DNA of 64,000 nucleotides from Doryteuthis pealeii (GCA_023376005.1 CM042147.1:120425963-120489962), one strand, 5' to 3'; numbered from the stretch's first letter, positions 23,158 through 36,330 are shown. Numbers and translations are program-made. The notes: generated from the letters alone by a model not told the origin.

Positions 23158-23372
23158 ATGGCGGCGTATGGTCTAATGGCTAACATCATAGAAAATGGAC
23201 ACGGCAAGACAAGTTCAAATCCTGGATGCAGCTGTCTGTATTTTACATCATGCTAATACTCTTGGGAAAGGTACAAATCCAACTATTCTCCCCCCAGTTA
23301 GGGGTAAATAGTAGGTCAGACTGGGCTCTTTAACCTTGGTATGGTAACCAGTCTAGGAGAAGGAAAACTCAC
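23158..23372 (+). mobile_element. SINE-2, tRNA-like head
   Basis: The head GTATGGTCTAATGGCTAACA resembles a tRNA box A and AAGTTCAAATCCTGG resembles box B. The body runs through CTTGGGAAAGGTACAAATCC, GGGGTAAATAGTAGG and CCAGTCTAGGAGAAGGAAAA. Other copies: 40969-41170, 49440-49660, 57960-58170 (plus) and 9915-10105, 27432-27655, 40480-40645 (minus). Confidence 0.72.
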
Positions 23373-24429
23373 TAGTCAAAAAAAAAAAAAGAATCCTGTA
23401 GCATCAGGTCATGCTGACAGCAAGAATTCCCATGACTCTTTCTCGCCACCTGCCCCAATCAATTATTGCTCCCGGCAGCTCTTCCAAAACATCCGAATGA
23501 GACAAACAAGACATGCTGGACCCTGCTGGAGAAGCAAGGAAGAACTCATAAGCAACGTTTTCCTGTGGAAGCCAGCACATGGGAACACCAGTGCAGCAAA
23601 AACCACCCAGCAAAAACTTACATTAACCAGCTCTGCATGAATACTGGATGCTGCATAGAGGACTTACTGAGATCAATGAATAATAGGGACGGTTGGCAAG
23701 AGATTGTTATTTCTGTGCCGTGCTGCTAGCACAACATGATGATGATGATGATTTATGTAGGGATCAGAGCATACGACCTGAATTAAATAGGTACATCTTT
23801 TATTACAAACATTAAACAAGGGTCTGCAGGAGTAAGTGTTGGAATATTTCTTGGTATATAAGGTGTGCTGTAGATCACAGCTTAAATTTATAGACTTGTA
23901 AGAGCAGTCTCCCTTGTTGAGGGTTTTGGGTAATCTCCTGCGTCAGAGACCCTTTTTTGGTCACGTGACGCAGGAACCCAAGAAGAGAACCCTCTTTGGC
24001 CGAAGCAATTGAACAAGTGTGGACGTGCTTGTCACCTCTCTCCAGCAGACACCTATGGTGCATGCCAGACATTACAGACTCTACTTACAGTAAGTGGTCT
24101 CCACCTATTTTGTCTATTAACACTACTATGTATGTTTGGACACTTGTGACATTACATAGCCTGGGGAACTTCGTTCCCCTATATATGTTATAATAAAAGT
24201 TATATAAATGTAAGTAATGTGTTTGTTGTTTTTCTAACTGAAGTATTCCGCATTGGGTACTTATCCTTTAAGTAACCTAATTCTTTATAAGAACCAGAGT
24301 TAACACTCTGTGAACCTCTTATAGACCCTTCGAGGCTGCATAGACTGGATCAGCCAATCAATACACTTGAATACGTGGTTGGTTAACTATTCAAATACCT
24401 TGGTGGATGTAGCGGAAATGACCGGCATG

Positions 24430-24900
24430 GAGAACAGCCAGCTAGCTTCGATGAGTCAGCCCATCTTCATTGTTCAAAAAGAAAACGAGTGGTGTGCTGC
24501 ATATGTAGGCGGCGTCATTCATTTATATAGAGCACAAAAAGCCGTTGGGTCTTTCAGCCGAATCTTTCCACACAAAAAGTAACACATGCTCGTCAGTCGA
24601 CTCAAAAACGTAAGTAACTGTTTCTCAGCACTGTAAAAGATGTTCTCCCTTTCACAGAACTCGTCTTAGCATTTATTTCTCTCAGTGGTTGAACCACTTC
24701 AGCTACCATGGGTAACAGCAATCCTACCACTCACGATCAGGAGGTTGAGTGTGACTGCATGTCTTCGTAGTCAACTGGATTAGAGTTCGCATTGGACTAA
24801 ACACCGCCTACATATGCCACATGCCACTCGTCTTTTTGAGCAATAGAGACGGGCCGACTCATCGAAGATAGCTGGCTGTTTGCAACAGTGGAAAGGCATT
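24430..24900. repeat. Foldback repeat in zinc-finger intron 4
   Basis: About 85 bases near 24435-24520 recur inverted near 24805-24895. Paired blocks are GCCAGCTAGCTTCGATGAGT with ACTCATCGAAGATAGCTGGC, and TATGTAGGCGG with CCGCCTACATA. It is flanked by dispersed repeat E at 24890-25085. The 23730-24430 part contains AATAAA and a TACAGTAAGT donor-like site and could be an LTR, but no ends were resolved. Confidence 0.65.
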
Positions 24901-25447
24901 CAGTTGCTCGTGCTTAACACTGAGGAACACAAGGATCATAGGATTCAAGATACACGGACCAACAGACAAGCATTATAGGATTCTACACAACACGGATCAA
25001 GCTTAGTGTCACAAGGAATCTCCAATGTAAAGTGCTCTCACCTGCAGCCTAAAAATGGCTATAAGAATCTTAACAAATCTAAACTGGTATTATTTGGATT
25101 ATTCAGACTATTGTCCTCATCTTCATTGTTATCTGTACAACGTTTTGGCTGATGTGCACTTCTTCAGATTAGTTAACTATTTAATTGCTGATCTTGAAAG
25201 CCGTTCATTTGTCCGTATTTGACATGGACGAACTGATCAACAACTAAGGACTCTGCTTACCACAAGGAACACAAGGGATCTCCACTGTAAAGTGCTCTCA
25301 CCTGCAGCCTTTGGCCTTGCAACCACAAGAATCTTAACAGTAAACCATAAAATCTCGTATTAGCATTTTACTTTTCAAAGTTAATTTCTATTCTGCAGAT
25401 TAACAAAGCCAAAAAAAAAAAAAAGTTTAAAAAATAATCAGACTGAC

Positions 25448-25656
25448 CCTTAGTGAAAAATGATGCTTCACAATCAGGTTCAGGACACTGAAACGTCCGG
25501 TGATTCAAATGCCGTTTCTGGTGCAATCGAAGCTGGGACTTTTGTCGAAAGGCCTTGCCACATGTATCACATAAGTGACCTTTGTGTCCTGTGTGGAGGT
25601 AGATATGAGTTTGCAATATTCCTGTTTGGGCAAAACCTCGACCACAAATTTTACAC
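25448..25656 (-). CDS. Zinc-finger gene, exon 4: fingers 4-5 and half of 6
   Basis: The first base completes Lys, giving RPYKCKICGRGF. It encodes finger 4 (HIYLH), finger 5 (CDTCGKAF...HQKRH) and the cysteine half of finger 6, which has the C-x4-C spacing CPEPDC typical of some polydactyl proteins. The donor GTCAGT follows TTCACTAAGG. It is phase 1 and joins exon 5 as TKG-DLQRH. Confidence 0.92.
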
Positions 25657-25859
25657 CTAGGGAAAGAAAGAAAAAACAAAAAAAAAAAAAACAATTTCAA
25701 ATTATTAAGCAAATTTGTATGTTATTCAAATAGGCATGCAAAATTTGTTTGATAGGGTCTCTCAATTATTTTTTTTCATTTTGTTCATAAAATGTTTCAA
25801 TTTAGAGCAGGATATGTGAATACATGTAAAACAAAAAGCCTGAACGACCACATAGTTAG

Positions 25860-26300
25860 AAGAAAATTAATCTGGTGACCACCTCCAGCCTTCTAGCGCA
25901 TATGTGATAAAAAGGATTGGGAGTTTGCCATAAGGGCAATAGGGTTGGGGCAATCATATAGGTGCTAGGGCTTGACGTGACCAGCCGATTGATCGGAGGG
26001 GGCCTCTCCGACCGCCCGTCTAGCCCAAGATAGGGCCAAAGTTGAGTATTGCAAGTCATGACCTGCTCATCCACCTGGGCTCTATCCTTAAGCATCACGG
26101 GTCACCACCTACGGCTAACAGGTGGCCCCACAGGGTGAGTCTTACCCCTCTGCAGAGGTGTAGTCGGTGCCCCAGCCGACAGGGCAATCAGCAACTAGGA
26201 TTCCATCCTTAAGCATCACGGGTTGCTATTTACTGCCACCAGGTGGACCCATTAGGGCCGGGGGATTTTTGTGTATTCTACAGCCCCAGCTAACAGGGTG
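25860..26300 (+). repeat. Dispersed repeat C, partial
   Basis: This carries the AAGGGCAATAGGGTTGGGG and CTTAAGCATCACGGGT blocks of the family described at 1248-1905. Confidence 0.65.
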
Positions 26301-26587
26301 GGTTTGTGACAGAGGGGTCAGGCAAATTCATACATAAATTTACATTGAACAGTGCGTTCACACAAGTTATAATTTCATAGCTTTTCCTTTAAATTGGGAT
26401 AACATCAATCAAGCAAACATTTTTAAATTACATTTGTGAAATCAAATAATTATATTTTTTGTAGTTTTTTTTTTTTTTTTTAGGTTTAGGCAGTTTAACC
26501 ATTTAGTAGTGCTGAGAATAGAATTGGTGAACAAAGTTCAAACACCAGATTACAACTTACATGCTGAAGTGAGCTCTTGTTATTAAA

Positions 26588-27335
26588 GATTGTTAGGGGA
26601 GATAACTCTTCCCCAATGAATGATATTTCTCTTTAGTACAAAAGCAGTATCAACAACCAGTATGATTACGAAGAAAAAAAAAAAAAAACGAGGGCTGCAT
26701 AATTTGGTTTGGTTTGGTTTGTTTTGTTTTGTTTTACGGCATATCAACCTCGGTGGGTCATTTAATGCCCACAAAGTTGTGAAATAAATTCATTCTTAAT
26801 GCATAATACAATTTTGTTTATGAACTCATGTTTTTCTATTCAACCCATAGATGGGACCCTAACAGGTACTACCACTCTGGGTCAGAGTGGACCAGGGAGC
26901 AATGGAGGGGTGTTCCACATTCCCCAAACCTCCAGAACTGGAACCTCACCATCAGATAGAGTTTAATGTCATTCCCAGGACATGTAGACCCTCAGCCACC
27001 ACCTTCTAGCACCCATATGATAAAAAGGGTTGGGGCTTGCCATAAGGGCTATAGGGTTGGGGCTGTCATATAGGTGCTAGGGCTTGACGTGACCAGCTGA
27101 TTGATTGGAGGGGGCCTCTCTGACTGCCCGTCTAGGTCAAGATAGGGCCAAAGTGGAGTATTGCAAGTCATGAACTGCTCATCCACCTGGGTTCTATCCT
27201 TAAAGCATCATGGGTCGCCACCCACGGCCACCAGGTGGCCCCATTGAGGGAGTCTTACCCCTCTGTAGAGGTGCAGTCGGTGCATTCTAACGCTCCACCA
27301 ACAGGGTGGCCATCGTTTAGACTTCAAGCAAGAGT
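26588..27335 (+). repeat. Dispersed repeat C, near full length, with a short repeat before it
   Basis: From 26700 it carries all blocks of family C in order. The preceding 26588-26700 (GGGGAGATAACTCTTC to AGGGCTGCAT) matches 10880-11000. Confidence 0.7.
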
Positions 27336-27431
27336 GCTTGTCCAGCGGAAATACCTATAACTAGAGAGAGAATAGATGGATTTATACCATTTTGTAAAAA
27401 TCATTATATATATATATATATATATATATTT

Positions 27432-27655
27432 ACCAACCTCTCCGCATGAGCAGGATGTGACACAAGGTCAATTTCTTAAGCAGAGTTCAACAGGTTTGAA
27501 TTCAGAGTTTTCCTTCTCCTAGACAGTTTGCCTAACCAAGGTTAAAGAGCCCAGTCTGCCCTACTACTTATCCATAGCTGGAGGGAGAGTAGGATTCATA
27601 CCTTTCCCAAGGGTATTAGCGCTAAGTGAAATGCAATTACCACATCCAGGATTTG
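27432..27655 (-). mobile_element. SINE-2 copy after a (TA)n run
   Basis: A reverse copy of the element at 23158-23372, ending in ATCCAGGATTTG, about 40 bp from the donor of zinc-finger exon 3. The (TA)n at 27405-27430 probably marks its A/T-rich tail. Confidence 0.7.
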
Positions 27656-27696
27656 AAAAAATCATTATAGGATATTTTAAGTTCAGTTTTACTTAC

Positions 27697-27901
27697 TTGT
27701 AAGGTCGTTCCCCAGTATGGCTGCGCATGTGAACCTTGAGAGATTTCTTTTCCGTAAACCGTTTTTTGCATTCAAGGCATTCATAAGGCTTTTCTCCAGA
27801 GTGTGTTTTCTCGTGCCGCAATTTATTACCTTTTGTCGTGAAACCACGGCCACAAATTGTACAGGTGAATGGTTTCTCCCCGCTGTGTCGACGTCGGTGA
27901 A
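27697..27901 (-). CDS. Zinc-finger gene, exon 3: end of finger 1, fingers 2-3
   Basis: The acceptor TTGTTCAG opens the exon with TT, which completes a Val codon with the G from exon 2. This creates ALIVHRRRH and so closes finger 1 with the standard 12-residue Cys-His spacing. Two complete fingers follow (CTICGRGF...HEKTH and CLECKKRF...HMRSH), joined by HSGEKPY and HTGERPY linkers of classical type. The donor is GTAAGT in phase 2. Confidence 0.92.
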
Positions 27902-28079
27902 CTGAACAAAGAAAACAAAACAGAAAAATAGAATAAAAAAGAGGTTGTAACTCAAGTATCAGAGTTAACAGAGAGATAACATGAAAAACTATGAGATTAA
28001 AGTATATGGAAAAAGGTTTACTAAGCAAAGATATAAGGTAAACAGAGTAATTAGAAATTGCTAGTTGAATTAAAAAGTC

Positions 28080-28630
28080 CCATCAGATCTTGTTTCTCTC
28101 TGAGGTTTTGTCAGATATTATTTAAAGGAAAAATAGATGATTCCATTTTCATTATTTAGGTACTATATGACACACACATATATGAGGGTCATACAATAAA
28201 TAAGTTGAATTGTGCCTAAGGAGTTGGCAATAGGAAGAACTGTTTACACTTGCACCTTTTTCAAGGTTATCAATAGTAATATGGTTCTTTCATGCCCCAG
28301 AAGACTGCCAGCATGACCTTCTTTACTGACTGCTGCACGCAGAACTTTTACTTTACCAGAAAGTCAATGTGTTTCCACAATTTTTTACATAGATTCATAA
28401 ACCCATGTTTAGTCTAAAAATATATATATTTTTTTTTTACTAAAATATTCTCAATACACATCACACATTCTTCTGTAAATTTAACATGGTTTGCACTTCT
28501 CAGCCACCAAAAATTTGACATCAAACTTCTGTTCCGTGAGATCTCGTAGTCTCCCTATTGCAAGATTTTGTCAGACATTATAGACAGTAAAACCAGATGA
28601 TTCTATTCTCATTATTTAGGTACTATATGC
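28080..28630. repeat. Two diverged copies of a ~100-bp repeat
   Basis: The block AGATTTTGTCAGACATTAT...ATTATTTAGGTACTATATG occurs at 28090-28175 and 28540-28632, and again at 59490-59595. 28640-29380 holds a fragment of repeat D and nothing else recognisable. Confidence 0.6.
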
Positions 28631-29387
28631 CAAAAGGGCAGAAACTTTTAAAATAAGGATTTAGGAATTTTTTAGATGAGACTTGATAATTAGTATTATT
28701 TGGATTATTCGGACTATTGTCCGCATCTTCATTGTACAGACAACTATGAAGATGAGGAGAATACTCTGCCAAAGAAACAGAATTAAAAGGGATTAGCATG
28801 CACTGATGAATGGAAATACAGTTCCTCAGTTGTTTAATAAACACTAGCTGAAAACTTAAGTTAAATATATTAAAGTACTTCTCTAATACTATTCTGTATT
28901 GTTAGGCTACGTAACTTAACAGATAGCTTAACCAAGACGGTCTAAGAAAACAGTAAACGATTAAATAAAGCAATGATAAAGGAAAAAACTGAACACATTG
29001 GAATGAATTAGAACGATAAATATATATATTGATGAACACAAATGAACAAGTTTACAAAATGATACAAAGGGAAAAAATTCAAAGTTCTTAACAGACCGTA
29101 AAGAGGAGTGGTTAAAAAAGGTGTTCAGTTCTGCAGAGATCGGAGATGCGTCTTATCTGTGTGATGATTGCTGAAGATATTTTCAATTGTTCCAAAGACG
29201 CGACAAAGGGACGCACTGTTCACACGACTTGTACACGTGTACAACCTCTTACCTGACCCAATTCCACAGGTCGCAGAAACAAGTGAGTTACCAAAATAAT
29301 TTGCAGAAAAAGGGGTCACAACCTGCATGAGAATAGGTAGGTAGGTATGTGCGTATGGATACGGCATGAACATGTGTTAATGTAGGT

Positions 29388-29745
29388 GTGGATAGGAGTG
29401 TGTTTATAATAGAAAATACGGATGTGAATGGTAGTGGTAGAACAGGTAGTATCATGGTAGTTATTGTACTGACATTAGTTCACTTCTGATTTCAAAACCA
29501 CACAGATGAACATTCAACAGAATAATTTGGTAACTTACACTCTACGAGTTTAAACTCGGCCATAATGCCATGGAAGCAACCAAAAACATTTGTACAAAAG
29601 GTGAGTATACAGCACAGTAACCAGATGGTTGAAGAAATTTTGCTTGGGTTGCAAGAATCTTAATCTTACAAAAAAGGTGCAGATAGGAGTGTGTTTATAA
29701 TAGAAAATACGGATGTGAATGGTAGTGGTAGAACAAATACATTAC
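29388..29745. repeat. Duplicated ~60-bp block
   Basis: ATAGGAGTGTGTTTATAATA and what follows (GAAAATACGGATGTGAATGG) appears at 29392-29450 and 29684-29740 in direct orientation. Confidence 0.8.
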
Positions 29746-29816
29746 AATAGATTAAAACCAGAGCTATTCTGCTGTGGTGAAAAAAAATGGCAAAATTAAA
29801 TGAAAGAGAAACTTAC

Positions 29817-30714
29817 CTATAAGAGCAGCCATATACTGCATCTCTAATCCACACACCTCACAAGTATAAGACCCACTTGAATTACGGGGCAATGATTTCT
29901 TCCGTCCCCTGCAGGACGTCCGTGACTGGATGGTCGCTTTCACCTCCTTAGAGATAATGTTAAGGGCATCGACGCAGGCGGGGTCGTTAAGGTCAGTCTC
30001 ACTGGTATTCACTAGACGGGCGGGGCCATCCCCTTCGGGTAGTTCCAAATCGAAATACATGTCTGTCTTGTCCTTGCGAATCCGAATCCGCTTACTCTTG
30101 CGGAACACGGGGTTGCTCTCTGCTTGCTGCACATGAAATTTCTCAAGGTCCGACTTTGCGATCTCTTTCATCTCTTCCACATCCAATATGGCCTCCTCTT
30201 CCACTATTTCCTCTTCCACCTCGATCACCTTTTTCAGCTCGTCTTTCTTGTCCTCATCACAGTCCTTCGTGTCATCGGACAGATCCTTTTTAGTATAAAT
30301 ACGAGAGATCTCCACGGGAGTCGGCAGCTTTAAGGTCTGCTTGTCACCGATCCGGTCACAGGTGACTATGTCGATGTCCGGATAGCAGAACATGGTCTTG
30401 GTGACGTCTTCCTCGTCGTTTGACAATGCACTGCCATTGCAATCGACCGAGGCCTTGCTTTCGGAGCATACCACCCGTAGTTTTTCTGCCAGGGCCATCA
30501 GCCCGGGCGTGTCAGTATCCGAAACTTGACCATCTACCTGGGAGGAGACAACCTCCTCCACAGGCTCAAGTTCAACTACGTGTAGATCTTCATCGGATTG
30601 AGGCTGATCGACTGAAGAAAACTTGATTCGCACAGAAAGATCTTTCCAAAAATGTACAGCTTCCAGTTTCATGCAGTCTGGCATTGAGTTAAATAGGCAG
30701 ATAGCTTCTTTTAT
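29817..30714 (-). CDS. Zinc-finger gene, exon 2: acidic N-terminal region and start of finger 1
   Basis: The exon is bounded by a TTTGTCCTCAG acceptor and a GTAAGT donor. It encodes 299 residues. The first ~30 (IKEAICLFNSMPDC..., with VHFWKDLSVRIKF) may form a small folded segment. Then come two acidic stretches, including EVEEEIVEEEAILDVEEM, and basic patches KSKRIRIRK and CRGRKKS that look like nuclear localisation signals. The exon ends in CEVCGLEMQYMAALI, the first half of a C2H2 finger. The acidic stretches could be activation regions; that is inference. The downstream extension of the open frame past 29817 is intron. Confidence 0.88.
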
Positions 30715-31392
30715 CTGAGGACAAAAAAAGATCAAATTATGACAATTATAAACAAGAGAAAATCTATTGATATATTTTGTTTCAAAATTTCTAGTTTTAA
30801 AAAATAAAAACGAGAAAAAAAACCGAAACAGTGACATACTTCATAAAGTCTACAAGAAAATTTATTAATCACACAAGAAAAAAATTTATATCATTATAAA
30901 GAGGAAAGATTAAATGTTATTTACATACTAATTTCATAAATATAATCTCGGAAAGAGCCAAGATATTACACTTGAATATGTGAATCATTTCATTCAACTG
31001 AGAGCTACAATACACACGAATGAAAATTTTGGTTGAGCAAGTAAAGAAAACACTCGATTGAGTTAAAGGGTTAACCTGGGAAAGTAAAGGTATTCACTTG
31101 AGTCCATACTCGAGAGAGTCAAAGAGCCCACTTTAGATGCCTTATTTCATAAAATCTTAGTTTGCAAAAAGTAAGAATGAGTAACTGAGTTCACTCAGGG
31201 AAGTAGAAGAGTTCAGAGAGAGTGAAATAATATATAATAATTTCACTGTTTTAATCTATTTTTGGAGTGTTAACAGGCCAGTTTGGGATACCAAATATAA
31301 AGTCTAAATAAGTCTGTCCCACGGACAAAACCTTCCAAGATAAATTTTTAATATAACATTCTTAAATTTACAATTTTATGGGCCATCCTTTA

Positions 31393-32015
31393 GTTTGGTT
31401 TGGTTTGTGGCATATCAACCTCGGTGGGTCATTTAATGCCAACAAAGTTGTGAAATAAATTCATTCTTAATGCATAATACAATTTTGTTTATGAACTCAT
31501 GTTTTTCTATTTAACCCATAGATTGGACCCTAACAGGTACTACCACTCCGGGTCAGAGTGGACCAGGGAGCAATGGTCCAAACCTCCAAAACTGGAACCT
31601 CACGATCAGATAGAGTTGAACGTCATTCCCAGGACATGTAGACCCCCAGTCACCACCTTCTAGCACCCATATGATAAAAAGGGGTTGGGGCTTGCCATAA
31701 GGGCAATAGGTTTGGGAAAATCATATAGGTGCTAGGGCTTGACATGACCAGCCGATTGATCGCAGGGGGCCTCTCTGACCGCCCGTCTAGCCCAAGATAG
31801 GGCCAAAGTGGAGTATTGCAAGTCATGAACTGCTCATCCACCTGGGTTCTATCCTTAAGCATCATGGGTCGCCACCCACGGCCAAAGGCCAACAGGTGGC
31901 CCCATTGGGGGAGTCTTACCCCTCTGCAGAGGTGCATTCTAACGCCCCAGACGATAGGGTGGCCATCCTTTAGACTTCAAGCAAGAGTGCTTGTCCAGCG
32001 GAAATACCTATAACT
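31393..32015 (+). repeat. Dispersed repeat C, near full length
   Basis: It aligns end to end with 26700-27335. Both are followed by the same TTTAGACTTCAAGCAAGAGT tail, so the tail belongs to the element. Confidence 0.72.
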
Positions 32016-32265
32016 AGACAGAGAATAGATGGATTCATAATTTTTCCAAGGGTATTATCATTATTATTATTAAAGGCAAACAGCCTCATCCAGTATTTCC
32101 ACTTGGGTCACCAAGTTCATTTCCTACGATGATAATCATAGATATCTTTTCCCTTATGTTGCTAACACATTTACATATGAGTATACAACAAGTTTGGAGG
32201 TGAAAATAAGCTCACATTAGGAGAAACAAAATTATAAACACACATTCCAGCAGCTATTTATCTGT

Positions 32266-32526
32266 AAGTAAAGTAAGTAAAGTCGACGGGGCGGCCTAAA
32301 GTCGGTATCAGCCAGACAGTGAGGGAGTCTATCCCCTTTTCAATAGCGCTAGACCAAGGAGATTGTTTTTTAGCATCTGAGGTGGAGCGCCACACCTACC
32401 ATCAGCTCCTTACTTTACTGCACAGATCCCTGTGCTACTCATAACGCTGAGTTGGCGAGGACCGGTATTGAACTAGGAACCTTGTGGTTTATAGCCGAAC
32501 GCTCTACCGACTGAGCTAACCAGCCC
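32266..32526 (-). mobile_element. SINE-1, near full length
   Basis: A reverse copy of the tRNA-derived SINE, from the AAGTAAAGTCG tail to the GACTGAGCTAACCAGCCCC head. Confidence 0.8.
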
Positions 32527-33009
32527 CTAATAGCATAAAATCCATTAGTTTGGATTATAGATATAATTTACTTTCAATCATCATGTCCAGAATAGTGTGA
32601 GGCATGTGGCTGGATAAAAAGTTAATCATATAGTTTTTGTGTATAATACACACCCCTGACTTTTAGGTAAAAACATCTGGAAAAAATAGTGCGTCATATA
32701 CACAAATATGGTATATTTTCTCCATTACTGATTAATTATTTTAAGTTGTAGTTAGTCAAATCTAACTTTCACTGTGTTCATGAACAGCTTAATTAAATCT
32801 TACACATTTTCAAGTGAGTCTAAAATAATGACACTTGTACAATTTCTATATCTAATACAGAGCTATTTAAACACCAAGTTTCATTGAAATCAGATCTTCA
32901 ATAGCTCAAAAGTAAAATAAATAAAGAAACAGAATCTATAGCTGCTGGCACAAATTTTGTCCACCAAAATATGTAATTTGCAACTATGTATGCATACTGC
33001 TTCTTATAT

Positions 33010-33095
33010 GAAGGCATCCTCACATGGTGCAATGGCTAGCAAGCTAGATTTACAGACCATTGTTAGTGAGGTCGATTCTCACTGGGTGCCCCCAT
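33010..33095 (+). mobile_element. tRNA-like SINE head, third family
   Basis: ATGGTGCAATGGCTAGCAAG resembles box A and GAGGTCGATTCTCACTGGG resembles box B. It recurs, diverged, at 34110-34160 within the foldback repeat. The acceptor ends do not pair well, so it is not called a tRNA gene. 32540-33010 holds only AT-rich sequence. Confidence 0.45.
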
Positions 33096-33549
33096 GAACA
33101 CTGAAAAACAATAAAAGTGAACAACTGATTAAAAAATTTTTTTTAAAAAGATGGAAAAAAAAAATTGAGCTCTTTAAAAGTTCCAGATTGATAATTTTTA
33201 TTAGGATTCAATTTATGTGCGTATTAGTAATATTTTTCATGATGTGCCCATAAACGTATTGGTTATGTGCAAACATGTCATACCCAGGATACAGCTTTAC
33301 ATTTGCCTAAAGCTCCAGAAGCAGAGCCTCAACACTGGATGTAATTTAATGTGCAAACAGACTCTTTTTTTAAAGTAATAGTTCAATTTTTTAAAAGGTC
33401 CCTTTGAATTTCAGATTTGGTTTTGATACAATCCAATAAAAAAGGAACATTTTCAATGAATGTTCAGCTATTTTATATGGGCACTATGAATATTTCTACA
33501 AAGCTGAATAATCATTTATTTTCACACAGTTATATGGTTTCACATTGTT

Positions 33550-34200
33550 ATTTACTAAGCTTAGCTTAGATGCGGCACAAGGCCAGAAGTATGAGGTACT
33601 GTAATGATTAGCGGGTAATTTATGAGGAAGTGCGTCCCGGTCTCCTGCCTCAAGAGTTGCTGCCCAGTGACTATTAAAATAACAACCCAGCTCAGTCTAT
33701 TCAAAACTATCCATCTCAATTTGTTCATATTTATATATATTACTTTAAATACTAAGATTTTTTTTTATTCATGTTTGTTTAATGTCTTGTTTTTAGTATA
33801 AATAAACAAGAATTATGACAAAAAAAGAAGCGACCACCACCCCAAATACATTTACTTGTTGAAAATATCTATCTATCTCCATTTGTTCATATCTATCTAT
33901 ATTATTTTGTTTGTTTATCTATCTATCTATCTCAGTCTATTCAAAACTATATATCCATCTTCATATCTAAACATTAACAAGAATTACGACAAATTACGAT
34001 AAATAAACAAGAATTACGATGAGATGGGGTTGTTATTTTGATAGTCACCGGGTAGCGGTTTTTGAGGCGGGAGACCGGGACGCACTTCCTCATAAATTAC
34101 CGATTAGTGACCTAGATTAGCAGACTATTGATAGTGAGTTTGATTCTCACTGGGTACCCCATACTTCTGGCCTTGTGCCACATCTAAGCTAAGCTAAGTA
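33550..34200. repeat. Foldback element with ~140-180-bp arms
   Basis: AAGCTTAGCTTAGATGCGGC at the left pairs with CCACATCTAAGCTAAGCT at the right. Inward, GAGGAAGTGCGTCCCGGTCT pairs with AGACCGGGACGCACTTCCTC. The middle has (ATCT)n tetranucleotide runs. Confidence 0.8.
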
Positions 34201-34298
34201 ATTAACTATGTGAAGGCATCCCAAACAAAATATTTCAATAGTCATGGCAGAGTGTAGTCCCTTGTGTATTCAGGGTGGGGTTCAATTTGTCCCATCAA

Positions 34299-34657
34299 TC
34301 TATACATATATAAAGGGCAGTTGTGTGTATGTATGTATGTATGTCCAAAGGAAACTACAAAAATAAAACTATTAACGACAAAGTAATTATATATACACAT
34401 TCACTATCACCAGAGTTTGCTTTTTGTGCAAAAATAATGAAGATTTTATTTATATCTAGAAGGATATTTAGAAATTAGGATTTGAATAGTTAGAGTCATT
34501 GGTTGCATCTGTGTTTAAAACATATTAATTTTGTCAGACCAAAACAATCAATGGATCTGTGAGACTAACTTCTTATTATACGGGGGGTATATAATAAGAA
34601 GTTAGTCTCACAGATCCATTGATTTTTACTCAGGCAACACCGGGTAACCGATTCTAG
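34299..34657 (+). mobile_element. Non-autonomous Helitron, family C-ends
   Basis: It starts TCTATACATATATAAAGGGC after an A and ends with ACACCGGGTAACCGATTCTAG before a T. Near the 3' end it contains an exact 34-bp inverted repeat (34547-34580 and 34590-34623), larger than the usual Helitron hairpin. It lies in intron 1 of the zinc-finger gene. After it come a (TA)n and poly-T tract at 34722-34762. Confidence 0.82.
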
Positions 34658-34725
34658 TGACCAATAAATCATCACTGGCATGTAAATTAGTCTCAGTCTT
34701 ACATGTATCTCAAACAGTCTGTATA

Positions 34726-34759
<34 letters not shown>

Positions 34760-35034
34760 TTCATACATTGTGTATACTGTTAACTTCTATGAATTCTCTT
34801 TTAGCTTATAGTCTATTGTTTGTAATATATGTTTTATTACCTAATTATATATCTGCTTTTTTTCTTCTTTTTTTCCCCTATTTCAAGTGATTTCTATAAT
34901 GCATCATCAGTGAAGCTGATAGGTTGTTGTTTTTTATTTGCTTTGAATGAGTCCCCAGGAAAATTTAAGTCCCAAGTAAAGTTTCTTAATAAACTGTAGT
35001 TTTTTTTATTTATGATCTGAAGAAACAACTAAAG

Positions 35035-35220
35035 CTGTCTAACCCATACCTTGTAACCTATCCTGTGTAATTCATTTCTAAGAAACTATTGAAATGTATT
35101 TACAGTTAGCCTGAAATGGTGAGGGAAGAAAAAGGAAGGACACTGGGACGCATGGGTACGATTTCCTTGCATCCTTTTAGATTTGCATCATCCAACTGAT
35201 ATTGCTAACTGAGCACAAAA
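35035..35220 (+). repeat. Dispersed repeat G
   Basis: The block ATTCATTTCTAAGAAACTA...TGTATTTACAGTTA matches 14090-14250 in the same orientation and 36790-36990 in reverse. Between 35220 and 36330 I see nothing but AT-rich intron. Confidence 0.65.
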
Positions 35221-36330
35221 CGATTACTACAAATATATATATTACAAAGTTCATAAAATACGTAGTAAAAAAATAAGTCTAATACCGAATACGGAACTAC
35301 ACAGTTTTTAGTTTAACCGTTCTACTTAAAACACTGACAGGGGGCTTTTATTTGACCTGGCAATAAAGGATTCTTTATTCACTTACAATCTATCAAATGT
35401 ATTGCTAAAATTAGAGTTAAAACATACAATATATCAGAATTATATGCTGTGTATACTACGACAAAACAATCCAAAATGTTATACAACTTGTACAAGACTA
35501 ACGATCTGTTTATTGGCATTTCAGTCTCGGAAGACTATAATATAATGTAGTACGAGACTAAGACACTTAAGAACAAAAATTACAACTCAGTCACTAATCA
35601 TTACTGACAGTAATTAATTTCAGAAGAATGTAACAGCTGCGTATTTGATAATTGTAAGGTAAATATTTAATTTCTTTTAAATCAGCGATTTTGACACGAA
35701 TTTATCATTTTTGAATAAAGACATTTAAGGAATAATATATACCCTTAATATAAATCAATATAATATTAGAATCAAAACTTAAAAAAAGAAAAGGCTAGTT
35801 TCTCTGAAAGGAAAAAAAATACAATACAATAAAACCACTTAGCTAAATACTGAATTAAACACACTGCTATTGTTTTTTTGTCACCGTAAATTTAACTTAT
35901 TGATCGAAAAGATAGTGTGTTGGTTTGTATGCCCTACAAATTTCTGCATTTAATTAACTCAAAACATACTTTAAAGAAGAAGAAAATGAGAGGAAATGTG
36001 ATAAATAAAAGGTGTTTTGTTATACGGTTTTTATAATTTCAATTGTTGTGTGTGAATCAACTAGACTCGAACTAAAAATCAAGGTTCAGTTCAAGAAAGG
36101 TGAGAAAACGTAGTTGTTAGTAGAGGACTTTGCCGTCGAAAATAGCATTAGGTTAGATTATACAAATAAAAATTCAGAAAATGAATACGACACGAACAGC
36201 ATTTAAACTTGATATTATAAAATTATTTTTTAAAGGTACATAACAACGACTAAGTCACAGCGTGAGAAATGAGAGGGTAACGAACTCCAGAAAGATTCTG
36301 AAAGCCGTTCGAGCTGATCCAGGGTCTCAC

